A DNA stretch of 64,000 nucleotides from Pleomorphomonas oryzae DSM 16300 (GTDB taxonomy: Bacteria > Pseudomonadota > Alphaproteobacteria > Rhizobiales > Pleomorphomonadaceae), in the NCBI RefSeq assembly GCF_000422965.1, contig NZ_AUHB01000004.1:124001-188000 (forward strand). The letters run 5' to 3'. The notes beneath the pieces were generated by a model. That model saw only the letters and a program-made list of their open reading frames with translations. It did no database searches and was not told the origin of the DNA. The stretch's first letter is position 1. Each line of letters starts with the position of its first letter. The translations under genes were made by a program, and so were the position numbers. Positions 38,366 through 47,002 of the stretch are shown one piece after another.

Positions 38366-38367
38366 GC
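38103..38367. repeat. 14-bp direct repeat pair
   Basis: GCGGGGCGAATCGC occurs at 38103-38116 and again at 38354-38367, both on the plus strand. Each copy contains one of the GANTC sites. The pair brackets the GANTC cluster. Confidence 0.5.
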
Positions 38368-38538
38368 CGACAGAGCGATGTTCCTGTTTCACCCTACCCA
38401 CATATGTTGTCTGGCGCTGCCGCCAATACAAGATCTCGGTGAGGCGCTGTTCTTATCCGTTGCATCGGTCACCAAAGCGTTAACCTTTATGTCTCGTCTT
38501 GGTACATTTGACAGGCCGGCGTGGTCGCGCCGAGCAAC

Positions 38539-38570
38539 AAAAAAGCGCCCCGGAGGGCGCTTTCCTTTTC
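38539..38570 (-). terminator. Rho-independent terminator of the DUF3108 gene
   Basis: AGCGCCC / GGGCGCT, 7-bp stem extended by A-T pairs, with a CGGA loop. On the minus strand it is followed by TTTTTTG. It lies 30 bases after the stop codon. Confidence 0.88.
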
Positions 38571-38590
38571 AATACAGCAGCCTGGCCCAT

Positions 38591-39436
38591 TCAGTTGGCC
38601 GCCTGTTCCACCTTGCCGAGCTTGGCGTTCTCGCCGAATTGCGTCGCGACCACCAGGAGCAGGCCGCGCATGGTCTGCACCGAGATCTTGCTCGGCACCA
38701 TCACCCGCCCCTCGGCCATCGGCACGAACCAGACGTCGAGATTGCGGTTGTCGCGCATGTATTCGGTCGACTTGGTACCCTCGCGATGGCCCGCCACCGG
38801 CACCCAGCGCGCCGAGCAGTGAACAGCGTCCCCCTTGTAGCCGGGAATGTCGACCGGATCCGTGCTGGTATAGCTGAGATTGATGTCATAGCGGGTCCAG
38901 CCGTCGAACACCGGCAGCGTACGGTCGCAGACATCCTTGTCGTCGCGCGCAATCGGCAGGATCGCCGCCGACAGCGGATCGACCACGCGACGCTTGGCCG
39001 CCGCCGTCACCGGCACGCGATCATCGTATTCGACAAGTTCGGGAATGGCCTTGAGGCTGCGGACATTGCCGCCACCGAGCGCCATTGAGACCTGCGTCAC
39101 CGTGTCACCACGGCTCATCAGTTCGTACGTAGACGGCACCAAAGCACGGCCGACATATCCCTTGGCATCGATATAGCTCTCTTCAGAACTGACGATACGC
39201 GCCAGACCAGCGGTCGAAATATGCAGCTTGGCGGCATAGGCGCCGCGGTCCACCTTGATCGACAGCGCCCCCTTGGCGATGCCAATGCCCATGAAGGAAG
39301 CGGCATAAAGAGCTTGCACCTCGCCCTCGCGAGCCGCCGCCATGCCGGACGGCGGCACCGCAGACAGCGCGGCGACGAACACCGCCGCAGCTATGGCGCC
39401 TTTCATATGACGCGGGAGAGTTTCGACACGAGCCAC
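38591..39436 (-). CDS. DUF3108 domain-containing exported protein
   Basis: A 281-residue protein with an N-terminal hydrophobic signal (MKGAIAAAVFVAALSAVPPSGMAAA) followed by a DUF3108 domain. Visible segments are YAASFMGIGIAKGALSIKVD, ELMSRGDTVTQVSM, TRYDINLSYT and VWFVPMAEGRVMVPSKISV. The family is periplasmic and of unknown function. The start GTG 39436 has GGAGG 7 bases upstream; a GTG one codon earlier is less well spaced. An EcfG-type promoter motif lies 176 bases upstream, so it may respond to general stress. It is divergent from rpmB. Confidence 0.88.
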   Translation of the reverse strand: MARVETLPRHMKGAIAAAVFVAALSAVPPSGMAAAREGEVQALYAASFMGIGIAKGALSIKVDRGAYAAKLHISTAGLARIVSSEESYIDAKGYVGRALVPSTYELMSRGDTVTQVSMALGGGNVRSLKAIPELVEYDDRVPVTAAAKRRVVDPLSAAILPIARDDKDVCDRTLPVFDGWTRYDINLSYTSTDPVDIPGYKGDAVHCSARWVPVAGHREGTKSTEYMRDNRNLDVWFVPMAEGRVMVPSKISVQTMRGLLLVVATQFGENAKLGKVEQAAN

Positions 39437-39611
39437 CACGGAACCTCCGTTTGCGGACGGCGAACCGTCCTCATCCTCGGCCGCCATTGGCGACCGGATC
39501 AACGTCTGGAAGATCATCCCGACGGGCGACGCCACCGCCGGCGGACGATCGCCGAGCTGCCGGCCGACCCCCGTCTTTCGAATGATCGACTGTCATGGTA
39601 ACCGGATGGTT

Positions 39612-39636
39612 AACGCGATGAAAGCCTCGATGTTCC
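39612..39636 (-). promoter_or_regulatory. EcfG-type promoter of the DUF3108 gene
   Basis: On the minus strand GGAAC (39636-39632), 16 bases, CGTT (39615-39612), the full consensus. The leader would be about 165 bases long, which is a little unusual. Confidence 0.5.
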
Positions 39637-39720
39637 AAGCCAGAGAAATCTGACCGGAGTCCAACTGACGCCTCCAGGCGGCCCAACGGCATTTTTGCCG
39701 GCTTCCGCTCGCTTCCGGGG

Positions 39721-39750
39721 TTGACGGGGCCAATGCCGACCGACTATAGG
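39721..39750 (+). promoter_or_regulatory. Housekeeping promoter of rpmB
   Basis: TTGACG, 18-base spacer, TATAGG. Five and four of six positions match consensus. It lies about 115 bases before the rpmB ATG. Confidence 0.6.
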
Positions 39751-39863
39751 AACGCGACTTGAACGGCGCCGTCGGCAGATGCAAGCGGCGCCTTGGCTTA
39801 TTTCATCGCGAGGAGCGGTCGCAAGGCTTCGATCCCGCGCCAACAGAAAAAGAGGGTATCCCG

Positions 39864-40160
39864 ATGGCCCGGCGCTGCGAACTTACCGGCAAGGCCGTTC
39901 TGACGGGTAATAACGTCAGCCACGCCAACAACAGGACCAAGCGGCGTTTCCTGCCGAATCTCCTGGCTGTGACGCTCCTGTCCGACACGCTCGGTCAGTC
40001 GGTGCGCCTGCGCATCTCCGCCAACGCCCTGCGTTCGGTCGAGCATCGCGGCGGTCTTGATGCCTATCTCGCCAAGGCGAGCGACGACGAGCTGTCGACG
40101 CGCGCCCGGCTGATCAAGAAGCAGATCGCCAAGAAGGCCGCCGAGGCCGCTGCTGCCTGA
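39864..40160 (+). CDS. rpmB: 50S ribosomal protein L28
   Basis: L28, 98 residues, a structural protein of the large ribosomal subunit. The start [20 protein letters not shown] is diagnostic, followed by [12 protein letters not shown] and the alphaproteobacterial-type C-terminal extension rich in Lys and Ala. ATG 39864 has AGAGGG about 8 bases upstream; the longer open frame upstream is not typical. The gene is monocistronic with its own promoter and a strong terminator. Confidence 0.97.
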   Translation: MARRCELTGKAVLTGNNVSHANNRTKRRFLPNLLAVTLLSDTLGQSVRLRISANALRSVEHRGGLDAYLAKASDDELSTRARLIKKQIAKKAAEAAAA

Positions 40161-40190
40161 GTCTTCTCAGGCAAGCCTGCCCGTGAATTC

Positions 40191-40228
40191 AGCCGCGATG
40201 CCGGAAACGGTATCGCGGCTTTATTTAT
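40191..40228 (+). terminator. Rho-independent terminator of rpmB
   Basis: AGCCGCGAT / ATCGCGGCT, a 9-bp stem with additional inner pairs and a GGAAA-type loop, followed by TTATTTAT. It begins 31 bases after the rpmB stop. Confidence 0.88.
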
Positions 40229-40330
40229 GTGTGCCTCAAATGGTACACATCGCGTGAAATTCCGGCCTGACGGCTGGGTTTCATTTCATAGCTCCAAAAG
40301 CCTGGTCTGTTCTGCCGGAGAACTTCTGGA

Positions 40331-40876
40331 ATGTTCGATAGACGCCTCATCCCTTCGGTGATGGCGATGGTTGCGACCGTCGTCTCATCCAATATCCTCG
40401 TTCAATATCCCTTCACCTACTTTGGGCTCGGCGACGTCCTCACTTGGGGCGCCTTCAGCTATCCCTTCGCCTTCCTGGTGACCGACCTCACCAATCGCTG
40501 GTTCGGGCCGGTGAAAACCCGCCGCGTCGTCTACGTCGGCTTTGCCATCGCCGTGCTTCTGTCGATCTGGCTGTCCGAGCCGCGCATCGCGCTGGCCTCC
40601 GGTACCGCCTTCCTCTGTGCCCAGCTTCTCGACGTCACAGTCTTCAATCGGCTGCGTTCCGGCTCCTGGTGGCGGGCGCCGCTCGTCTCCTCGTCAATCG
40701 GCTCGGCTCTCGACACGGCCATCTTCTTCTCGATCGCCTTTGCCGGCTCCGGCCTGCCCTGGACCACCTGGGCCCTCGGCGACTTCTCGGTGAAGATGCT
40801 GGTGGCGATTTCCTCGCTCCTGCCCTACGCCAGCCTGATGAACTGGGTGAAGCCTTACCAGCCGGTCCGGAGCTGA
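40331..40876 (+). CDS. VUT family queuosine precursor transporter
   Basis: A 181-residue membrane protein of the VUT/YhhQ family (COG1738), which imports queuosine precursors such as preQ0 or preQ1. Family segments are SNILVQYPFTYFGL, LTWGAFSYPFAFLVTDLTNRWFG, FLCAQLLDVTVFNRLR and SSSIGSALDTAIFF. About five to six hydrophobic helices are visible. The start ATG follows a GGAGAACTTCTGG region. I looked for a preQ1 riboswitch in the 100 bases upstream and found no convincing match. It is convergent with the Rsm22 gene. Confidence 0.88.
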   Translation: MFDRRLIPSVMAMVATVVSSNILVQYPFTYFGLGDVLTWGAFSYPFAFLVTDLTNRWFGPVKTRRVVYVGFAIAVLLSIWLSEPRIALASGTAFLCAQLLDVTVFNRLRSGSWWRAPLVSSSIGSALDTAIFFSIAFAGSGLPWTTWALGDFSVKMLVAISSLLPYASLMNWVKPYQPVRS

Positions 40877-40878
40877 TT

Positions 40879-41874
40879 TCAGCCCCGACGATCGCCGGAA
40901 AGCCAGTCGCCCCAATCAAGCTTGCCGGCCGCCTTGAAGGCCGCCTTGTCTCGACTGGCAATCCGTGCCTCGCCAAGTGTTCCATCAGTGCGGCAAAGGC
41001 TGAAGGCGATCTCATGCTTGGAAAGACGCGGCGGTCGCAAAATGCGGCCGCCATTTTCGTTTTCCGCTCCCGCCAAGCCACCAGATTCCAGCACCAGGTA
41101 GGCATAGCGTTCGTCTTCGAACGGCACCGTTCCGCCCTTGAGCCGCATATGGGCGCGGCTCCGCTCGACACGCACCGACGTATGGCACCAATCGTCCGGC
41201 GGCAGCGGGCATGGCCCGGCATGTGGACACGGTGCCAAGATGCAGGCGCCGGCGGAAAGTGCGGCCTGCCGCACCGCCATCAGCCGGCTATGATCGCGCG
41301 GCGTCCCCGGCTCGACGATGACGATCCGACCGGCCCGTCCCAGGAGATCGGCAACAAGCCGCTCGGCGGCCGCAAGATCAAGTTCCGTCAGCGCATAGGC
41401 AATGACCGCCAGATCGAATGACCCGTTCGGCAAGCCGGATGGCTGGGTGATGTCGCCGGCACGGATATTGGCCTGTTGCAGCACGAACGATCCGGCGCGC
41501 GCCAGATCGGCGGCAAGCGCTCGGAAATCGGGACTGGCTTCCACCATGGTGATGGAAGTGACCGATGACCACAGCGTTGCGGCGGCCCAACTCGCCGTGC
41601 CCGGCCCGGCGCCCAGATCGAGAACCGTTTCCGGTGCGAAATCCGGCCGGGCCGCCGCCAGGCGGTCGAGAGCAGCGGTAACGGCCGCGTAGGTAGCCGG
41701 CATGCGACTTGCCGCATAGGCGGCGACACCGGCCGCATCGGGAACAGCCTGGCGGGAGGTTAGGTTGGCGCGATAGCCGGCCGACAAGCGGGCAGCGGCC
41801 GCTCCAAGCTGCTCCGGGCGGGCGCGTTCAGTCACCGCAGCGGCGAGCGCCGCCGGAAGGCGCCGGTCGCTCAT
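40879..41874 (-). CDS. Rsm22-family rRNA methyltransferase-like protein
   Basis: A 331-residue member of the Rsm22 family, related to the mitochondrial ribosome small-subunit assembly factor. The SAM-binding motif is VLDLGAGPGTASWAA. The cysteine-rich iron-sulfur motif CPHAGPCPLPPDDWCH is intact, as is the AYALTELD segment. It probably acts on 16S rRNA or on small-subunit assembly; the exact target is unknown. Its start overlaps the stop of the esterase-like gene by four bases, making it the last gene of the cobS-cobT-esterase-rsm22 operon. Confidence 0.88.
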   Translation of the reverse strand: MSDRRLPAALAAAVTERARPEQLGAAAARLSAGYRANLTSRQAVPDAAGVAAYAASRMPATYAAVTAALDRLAAARPDFAPETVLDLGAGPGTASWAAATLWSSVTSITMVEASPDFRALAADLARAGSFVLQQANIRAGDITQPSGLPNGSFDLAVIAYALTELDLAAAERLVADLLGRAGRIVIVEPGTPRDHSRLMAVRQAALSAGACILAPCPHAGPCPLPPDDWCHTSVRVERSRAHMRLKGGTVPFEDERYAYLVLESGGLAGAENENGGRILRPPRLSKHEIAFSLCRTDGTLGEARIASRDKAAFKAAGKLDWGDWLSGDRRG

Positions 41875-42893
41875 GGCCGTCCCAGGCGGAACTCAAGATA
41901 GAGCGTCCGCTGAATGAAGGCATGATTGTCGTCCGAGATCAAAGAGATCCGGGTTTCGCCGCCTGACGTTTTCCAGACCGAGAGCCCTTCCATATTGTCG
42001 ATCTCTTCCGACATGCTCGCCTCCAAGAGCGTGTCGCCGTCAATCACCGCACCAGGCCGGATATCGGCGAGATCGAACGAACGGATGCGGCAGCGAATGC
42101 CCGTCAGAAACGAAAAGCTGCGTTCGAGAACATAGAGACGTCCGTCCGGACCGACCTTGGCGTCGGTGAGGTCATAGTCACCCAAGCGATGAACGCGGAA
42201 AGCAAACGGCGCCTTGCCGCCAATCACCCAGCCCGGCTGGTTGCTGGTCGCGGCACCCCGTTCGGCTTCTTCCCCGAGAATGATGAAACGGCCGCCTAGA
42301 CCGTTGCCGGCCGGCAACGCCGCCACCGATTCAAGGCCACGATTCGCCTGAAGACGGCTGACCTCCTTCGGCAGATCGATGGCCTTCAGCGGGCCGACGA
42401 AGCCGTCAGCCTCGAGCGGCCCGATGGACACCGTCGGCCGCTGCTCGAAGGACACGACGCCAAACGAACGGCCGCCATCCCCGGCAAACACGTCGATCGA
42501 CTCGGTGTCGGAGAGCAGCTTGTTGAGAGATAGCGGCCCCTTTGGGGTCTGCAGCCGACGGATCGTAGCGGACGACAGGCCAACCGGCCGGCTGCGAGCA
42601 TCGCGATCGATGTTCGCCTGAACCATGAACCCATCGTCGCTGAGCGATAGGAAGCCTCGCCCGGCGTCGGAAATCACCAGTCCGGAGAGACCGCCCACCT
42701 CGCGCCGATCAGCCCGGACCTCGAAGCCGCCGACATAATCAAGCCGACCGAAGCGAACCTTTGCCGGCTCGGAAATCGAAAAGCTGGGAAGGGACCGCAC
42801 CGTAATGCGGCTGGCGATATCGGCAGCCGAAGAGGCCGTCGATATCGCAACAAAAGCGGCTAGACCTGAGAAAAACGCCCACCCGGCCCTCAT
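41871..42893 (-). CDS. Esterase-like activity of phytase family protein
   Basis: A 340-residue exported protein with a signal peptide ([20 protein letters not shown]). The beta-propeller-like repeats of the phytase-like family are visible in [43 protein letters not shown] and [20 protein letters not shown]. The annotated activity of this family is weakly established, so the substrate is uncertain. It is coupled by four-base overlaps both to cobT upstream and rsm22 downstream. The linkage to cobalamin genes looks like shared transcription and not shared function. Confidence 0.85.
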   Translation of the reverse strand: MRAGWAFFSGLAAFVAISTASSAADIASRITVRSLPSFSISEPAKVRFGRLDYVGGFEVRADRREVGGLSGLVISDAGRGFLSLSDDGFMVQANIDRDARSRPVGLSSATIRRLQTPKGPLSLNKLLSDTESIDVFAGDGGRSFGVVSFEQRPTVSIGPLEADGFVGPLKAIDLPKEVSRLQANRGLESVAALPAGNGLGGRFIILGEEAERGAATSNQPGWVIGGKAPFAFRVHRLGDYDLTDAKVGPDGRLYVLERSFSFLTGIRCRIRSFDLADIRPGAVIDGDTLLEASMSEEIDNMEGLSVWKTSGGETRISLISDDNHAFIQRTLYLEFRLGRP

Positions 42894-44803
42894 ATGAGGC
42901 CCAGCGTCGAGACGCGCCGCGGCCTTGGCCTGGCGCCGGCCCGGATCGCCTTCTGCGTCGGCTGCTCTTCGAACAGCTCCGCCAGCTGATCTGTCATGGC
43001 GCCGGCCAGTTCCTCGACGTCGACGATGGTGACGGCGCGCTTGTAGAAGCGCGTCACGTCATGGCCGATACCGATGGCGATCAGTTCCACCGGCGAACGC
43101 TCCTCGATTTCCTCGATCACGTAACGCAGGTGCCGTTCGAGATAGTTGCCGGGATTGACCGACAGCGTGGAATCGTCGACCGGTGCGCCATCGGAGATCA
43201 TCATTAGGATGCGGCGGTTCTCCGGCCGGGCGAGCAGGCGCTGATGCGCCCAGTCGAGCGCTTCGCCGTCGATGTTCTCCTTGAGAAGGCCCTCGCGCAT
43301 CATCAGGCCGAGGTTGCGGCGCACACGCCGCCAGGGAGCATCGGCTGGCTTGTAGACGATATGGCGTAGGTCGTTAAGCCGGCCGGGACCGGCAGGTTTG
43401 CCGGCGGCGAGCCAGGCCTCACGCGCCTGCCCGCCCTTCCAGGCCTTGGTGGTGAAGCCGAGAATCTCGACCTTGACGCCGCACCGCTCCAGCGTGCGGG
43501 CGAGAATGTCGGCGCAGGCGGCGGCCACGGTGATCGGCCGGCCACGCATCGAGCCGGAATTGTCGATGAGCAACGTCACCACAGTGTCGCGGAAGTCGGT
43601 GTCGCGTTCCATCTTGAAGGCAAGCGGCGCCAGCGGGTCGGTGACGACACGGGTGATGCGCGCCGTATCGAGAATGCCTTCCTCGATGTCGAAATCCCAG
43701 GAGCGGTTCTGCTGGGCCATCAGGCGGCGCTGCAGACGGTTGGCAAGCCGCGCCACCACGCCGGCGAAATTGACCAGCTGCTTGTCGAGCAGCGCGCGCA
43801 GCCTTTCGAGCTCGGTGCCGTCGCACACGTCTTCCGGCCGCGTCACCTCGTCGAACTTCTGGGTGAACACCTTGTAGTCGCTGACCGGCTGCTGGTTGGT
43901 GAACGGCAGCTCGGGCCGCTTGGCCTCGCCGGGATCGCGCGAATCGTCGTCCTCGTCGAAGTCGCCTGGATCGTCCGACATCTCCGACTCGGCGTCGCCC
44001 TCGGAAGTTTCCTCATCCTCGCCGGCCACCTCGCGCTCACGGGCCGCCGTCTGGTCGGCGTCGGCATCGTCGGCCGGTTCGGCCGAAGCCTCGCTGTCCT
44101 CCGCCTCCTGCTGCTCGCCTTCCTGGTTGTCGTCCTGATCGGGATCGCTGCCGAGTTCGTCGCCCATCTCGAGGTTGACGAGCAGATTGCGCGTCGCGCG
44201 GGCGAAGGCCTGCTGGCTGGAAATGGCGTCGGAAAGACCCTCGAGGTCGGCGCCTGCCCGCTCCTCAATGAACTCGCGCCAGGCTTCCATGAGCGCCTGG
44301 GCGCTCTTGGGCGGCGGCGCGCCGGTCAGCTTCTCGCGCACCATCAGCGCTACCGCCTCGGAGAGCGGCGCGTCCTCGCGGTTCTCGATGTGCTGGAGAT
44401 TGGCGCGGAGATAGCGCTCTTCAAGCATGGCCGCGAGATTGCCGGCGACGCCCGGCATGGCGCGGGCGCCCAGCGCCTCGCAACGGGCCTGCTCCATCGC
44501 CTCGAACACCGCCTTGGCGCGCGGCCCTTCGGGCACGAAGGTGCGATGCACCGTCTCGTTATGACAGGCCAGGCGCAACGCCAGCGCGTCGCCGGCGCCG
44601 CGCGTCACCGCAACGTCGAACGCCGTCGGCCGGCGCGGCGGATCAGGCACGCGCGCCTTATGGCCGGCCAGCGACGGCCGGTCGGCGGCGAACACCACCT
44701 CCAGCTCGCCATCGCCGGAAATGGCCCGCATCGCCGTGGTCACCGCTTTCTTCAGCGGTTCGACGGCCGGCTGGCCGCCCTTCTGCGTTTCGGGATGCGC
44801 CAT
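42890..44803 (-). CDS. cobT: Cobaltochelatase subunit CobT
   Basis: CobT, 637 residues, is the VWA-domain partner of CobS in the aerobic ATP-dependent cobaltochelatase (CobNST) that inserts cobalt into hydrogenobyrinate diamide. The protein has an N-terminal helical domain, a long acidic Asp/Glu/Ser-rich linker (about residues 215-290) and a C-terminal VWA domain with MIDAS motif DNSGSMRG near residue 411. It follows cobS by 20 bases. cobN is not in the window. Length and architecture are normal. Confidence 0.96.
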   Translation of the reverse strand: MAHPETQKGGQPAVEPLKKAVTTAMRAISGDGELEVVFAADRPSLAGHKARVPDPPRRPTAFDVAVTRGAGDALALRLACHNETVHRTFVPEGPRAKAVFEAMEQARCEALGARAMPGVAGNLAAMLEERYLRANLQHIENREDAPLSEAVALMVREKLTGAPPPKSAQALMEAWREFIEERAGADLEGLSDAISSQQAFARATRNLLVNLEMGDELGSDPDQDDNQEGEQQEAEDSEASAEPADDADADQTAAREREVAGEDEETSEGDAESEMSDDPGDFDEDDDSRDPGEAKRPELPFTNQQPVSDYKVFTQKFDEVTRPEDVCDGTELERLRALLDKQLVNFAGVVARLANRLQRRLMAQQNRSWDFDIEEGILDTARITRVVTDPLAPLAFKMERDTDFRDTVVTLLIDNSGSMRGRPITVAAACADILARTLERCGVKVEILGFTTKAWKGGQAREAWLAAGKPAGPGRLNDLRHIVYKPADAPWRRVRRNLGLMMREGLLKENIDGEALDWAHQRLLARPENRRILMMISDGAPVDDSTLSVNPGNYLERHLRYVIEEIEERSPVELIAIGIGHDVTRFYKRAVTIVDVEELAGAMTDQLAELFEEQPTQKAIRAGARPRPRRVSTLGLI

Positions 44804-44823
44804 CTCGCAAATCTTCCGTTGGG

Positions 44824-45804
44824 TCAGCTCAGGAGGATGTTGGCCGCACTCTCCGGCAGTTCCTTGCCGAAGCAGCGCTGGTAGAACTCGGCCACCTGCA
44901 CCCGCTCGGTCTCATCGCACTTGTTGAGGAAGGTGAGACGGAAGGCAAAGCCCACATCGCCGAAGATCGCAGCGTTCTCGGCCCAGGTCAGCACGGTACG
45001 CGGGCTCATCACCGTCGAAATATCGCCGTTGATGAAGGCCGATCGCGTCATGTCGGCAACCCGCACCATCTTGGAGATGGCATCGCGGCCTTCCGGTCCG
45101 GTGAACGTCTTGGCCTTGGCGGCGATGATGTTCACCTCGTGGTCGTGCGGCAGATAATTGAGCGTGGTGACGATCGACCAGCGGTCCATCTGGCCCTGGT
45201 TGATCTGCTGCGTGCCGTGATAAAGGCCGGAGGTGTCGCCGAGGCCGATGGTATTGGCCGTTGCGAACAGGCGAAACGCCGGGTGGGGGCGAATGACGCG
45301 GTTCTGGTCGAGCAGCGTCAGCTTGCCGGCCACTTCCAGCACGCGCTGGATGACGAACATCACGTCCGGCCGGCCGGCGTCATACTCGTCGAACACCAGC
45401 GCCACGTTGTTCTGCAGGGCCCAGGGCAGGATGCCGTCGCGGAATTCGGTGATCTGCTTGCCGTCTTTCAGAACGATGGCGTCCTTACCGACGAGATCGA
45501 TACGACTGATGTGACTGTCGAGGTTGACGCGCACCAGCGGCCAGTTGAGGCGGGCGGCGACCTGCTCGATATGCGTCGACTTGCCGGTGCCGTGATAGCC
45601 GGACACCATCACGCGGCGATTGTGGGCAAAACCAGCGAGGATCGCCAGCGTCGTGGCGCGGTCGAACAGATAGTCCGGATCGAAATCGGGAACGTGTTGA
45701 TCGGCCTTGGAATAGGCGGGCACTTCGATGTCCGTGTCGATACCGAACACCTCGCGGACCGAGACCCGGATATCGGGCAGCGGCGCGTCATACGTCTGAG
45801 CCAT
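44824..45804 (-). CDS. cobS: Cobaltochelatase subunit CobS
   Basis: CobS, 326 residues, is the AAA+ ATPase of aerobic cobaltochelatase. Walker A is [18 protein letters not shown], Walker B is [15 protein letters not shown], and sensor residues lie in [21 protein letters not shown]. The start ATG 45804 has AGGAGG 5 bases upstream; the longer frame adds seven untypical residues. It heads the operon cobS-cobT-esterase-rsm22. The J-domain gene lies upstream on the same strand, separated by 67 bases. Confidence 0.96.
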   Translation of the reverse strand: MAQTYDAPLPDIRVSVREVFGIDTDIEVPAYSKADQHVPDFDPDYLFDRATTLAILAGFAHNRRVMVSGYHGTGKSTHIEQVAARLNWPLVRVNLDSHISRIDLVGKDAIVLKDGKQITEFRDGILPWALQNNVALVFDEYDAGRPDVMFVIQRVLEVAGKLTLLDQNRVIRPHPAFRLFATANTIGLGDTSGLYHGTQQINQGQMDRWSIVTTLNYLPHDHEVNIIAAKAKTFTGPEGRDAISKMVRVADMTRSAFINGDISTVMSPRTVLTWAENAAIFGDVGFAFRLTFLNKCDETERVQVAEFYQRCFGKELPESAANILLS

Positions 45805-45871
45805 GAGACCTCCTGGAGCGACCAAGCGGAGGGAGGAAGTCGCTCCGTCGAATCGGGAAAATAGGGCCGGA

Positions 45872-46495
45872 TCAACAGAATCCGGCGGTCTTTAAGTAAT
45901 TATAGGCTTGAATGATCTCTCGCAACCGTTCCTCTGACGACCGATCGCCGCCGTTGGCATCCGGATGGTGGCGTTTGACCATGATCTTATACTGCGCCTT
46001 GATCTCGTCCTTGGAGACGCCAACCTCGAGATGCAACGTTTCGAAGGCGCGCTGCGTCATCGGCGACACATGCCGGCGCGGCTCCTCCGGCTCAGCGCGC
46101 ATACCGCCGGCCCGCGAGCCGTGGAAGACACCGAAGGGATCGTTATAGGTCGGCTCGGCCGGCCGTCGTCGTTGGCCGGCGTTGGGATCGGTCTGCCCCC
46201 AGCGGTTGACCGATACCGTCCAGGTCGGACGATGCCCCGTAAGGGCGTCCTTCTGGAAGGCCATGACGGCGTCGTCACCCATGCCGGAAAAGTAGTTGTA
46301 GGATTTATTGTAGAGCTGCACGTGCTCCAGGCAGAAGTGATGGTACTGCCCTTCGCGGCCGCGGCCCTTGGGCGCGCGGTAAGCGCCGGCGCTCTCGCAG
46401 CCGCCCCACTCGCAAGGTGGAAACTGGTCGCGGGCAACGCTTTCCTTGTCCGGCTTGATTCGGAGTTTGTCGAAGAGCTTGGAATGGGAATTCAT
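45872..46495 (-). CDS. J-domain (DnaJ-like) protein with C-terminal J-domain
   Basis: A 207-residue cytoplasmic protein. Unlike DnaJ, the J-domain is at the C-terminus: [25 protein letters not shown], with the HPD motif that stimulates DnaK. The N-terminal half has a cysteine/histidine set ([22 protein letters not shown]) that could bind zinc. The start at 46495 is the family-typical beginning [17 protein letters not shown]. The protein type is common near cobS in Rhizobiales and is a candidate co-chaperone, but its client is unknown. It is divergent from bolA. Confidence 0.9.
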   Translation of the reverse strand: MNSHSKLFDKLRIKPDKESVARDQFPPCEWGGCESAGAYRAPKGRGREGQYHHFCLEHVQLYNKSYNYFSGMGDDAVMAFQKDALTGHRPTWTVSVNRWGQTDPNAGQRRRPAEPTYNDPFGVFHGSRAGGMRAEPEEPRRHVSPMTQRAFETLHLEVGVSKDEIKAQYKIMVKRHHPDANGGDRSSEERLREIIQAYNYLKTAGFC

Positions 46496-46606
46496 GGTCC
46501 GCCGATTATGGGCACAGGAATGCGCGTCGGCAAGGCGTTGACAATCGGCATTCATGGTCGCCAGATACCAGATTGCTTCGCCCGCGCCGCCCCACGAGGA
46601 TACCCC

Positions 46607-46897
46607 ATGGTTTCGACGACCCCGCCCGCTTCCACCCGCAAGAGCCGCATTGAGGCGGCGCTCCTCGCCGAACTGTCGCCAACCGACCTCATCGTGGTCG
46701 ATGACAGCGAGCGCCACCGCGGTCATGGCGGCTGGCGCGAGGGCGGCGAGACCCATTATGCCGTTGAAGTGGTATCGGCAGCCTTCGAGGGCAAGAGCCG
46801 GCTGGCCCGCCAGCGCCTCGTCATGGACGCCTTGAAGGCGGAATTCGCCAGCGGTTTGCATGCCCTCTCGGTTACCACCCGCGCACCGGGCGAATGA
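46607..46897 (+). CDS. BolA-family protein
   Basis: A 96-residue BolA-like protein. The helical N-terminus (RKSRIEAALLAELSPTDLIVVDDSERH) and the signature RGHGGWREGGETHYAVEVVS, with the conserved invariant histidine, place it in the family. C-terminal helix RQRLVMDALKAEF is also typical. BolA proteins act with monothiol glutaredoxins in iron-sulfur and iron regulation. ATG 46607 has GAGGA 6 bases upstream. It is divergent from the J-domain gene and convergent with the CorC-like gene. Confidence 0.92.
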   Translation: MVSTTPPASTRKSRIEAALLAELSPTDLIVVDDSERHRGHGGWREGGETHYAVEVVSAAFEGKSRLARQRLVMDALKAEFASGLHALSVTTRAPGE

Positions 46898-47002
46898 TTC
46901 CGGGCCGTTAGGAAAAGGGTTCGACCGCGGCCGGCATCCCATGCAACTTCGGCAGATCTGAATTGCGCGATGGTTTCGGGAAACCGCGCCGGCAAAGCGT
47001 CG

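Larger units (their letters stand above)
37978..38590. other. Non-coding region upstream of the helicase gene
   Basis: 613 bases with visibly lower GC than the rest of the window and no supported gene. It contains eleven GANTC sites, three GTTAAC hexamers (38281, 38334, 38479), a 14-bp direct repeat and, at the right end, the terminator of the DUF3108 gene. It must hold the helicase promoter. No hemE, dnaA or parAB neighbours exist to support a chromosome origin. Confidence 0.6.
39437..39863. other. DUF3108-rpmB divergent promoter region
   Basis: 427 bases without a gene. It holds a minus-strand EcfG-type motif for the DUF3108 gene (39612-39636) and a good sigma70-type promoter for rpmB (39721-39750). 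No other structure is evident. Confidence 0.6.

Noticed and set aside
38084-38490. Chromosome replication origin
   Set aside because: GANTC and GTTAAC sites recall Caulobacter oriC, but there is no hemE, dnaA, rho or parAB neighbour and no clear DnaA box series.
40230-40330. preQ1 riboswitch before the queuosine precursor transporter
   Set aside because: I could not align a preQ1 aptamer core with the sequence after the rpmB terminator.
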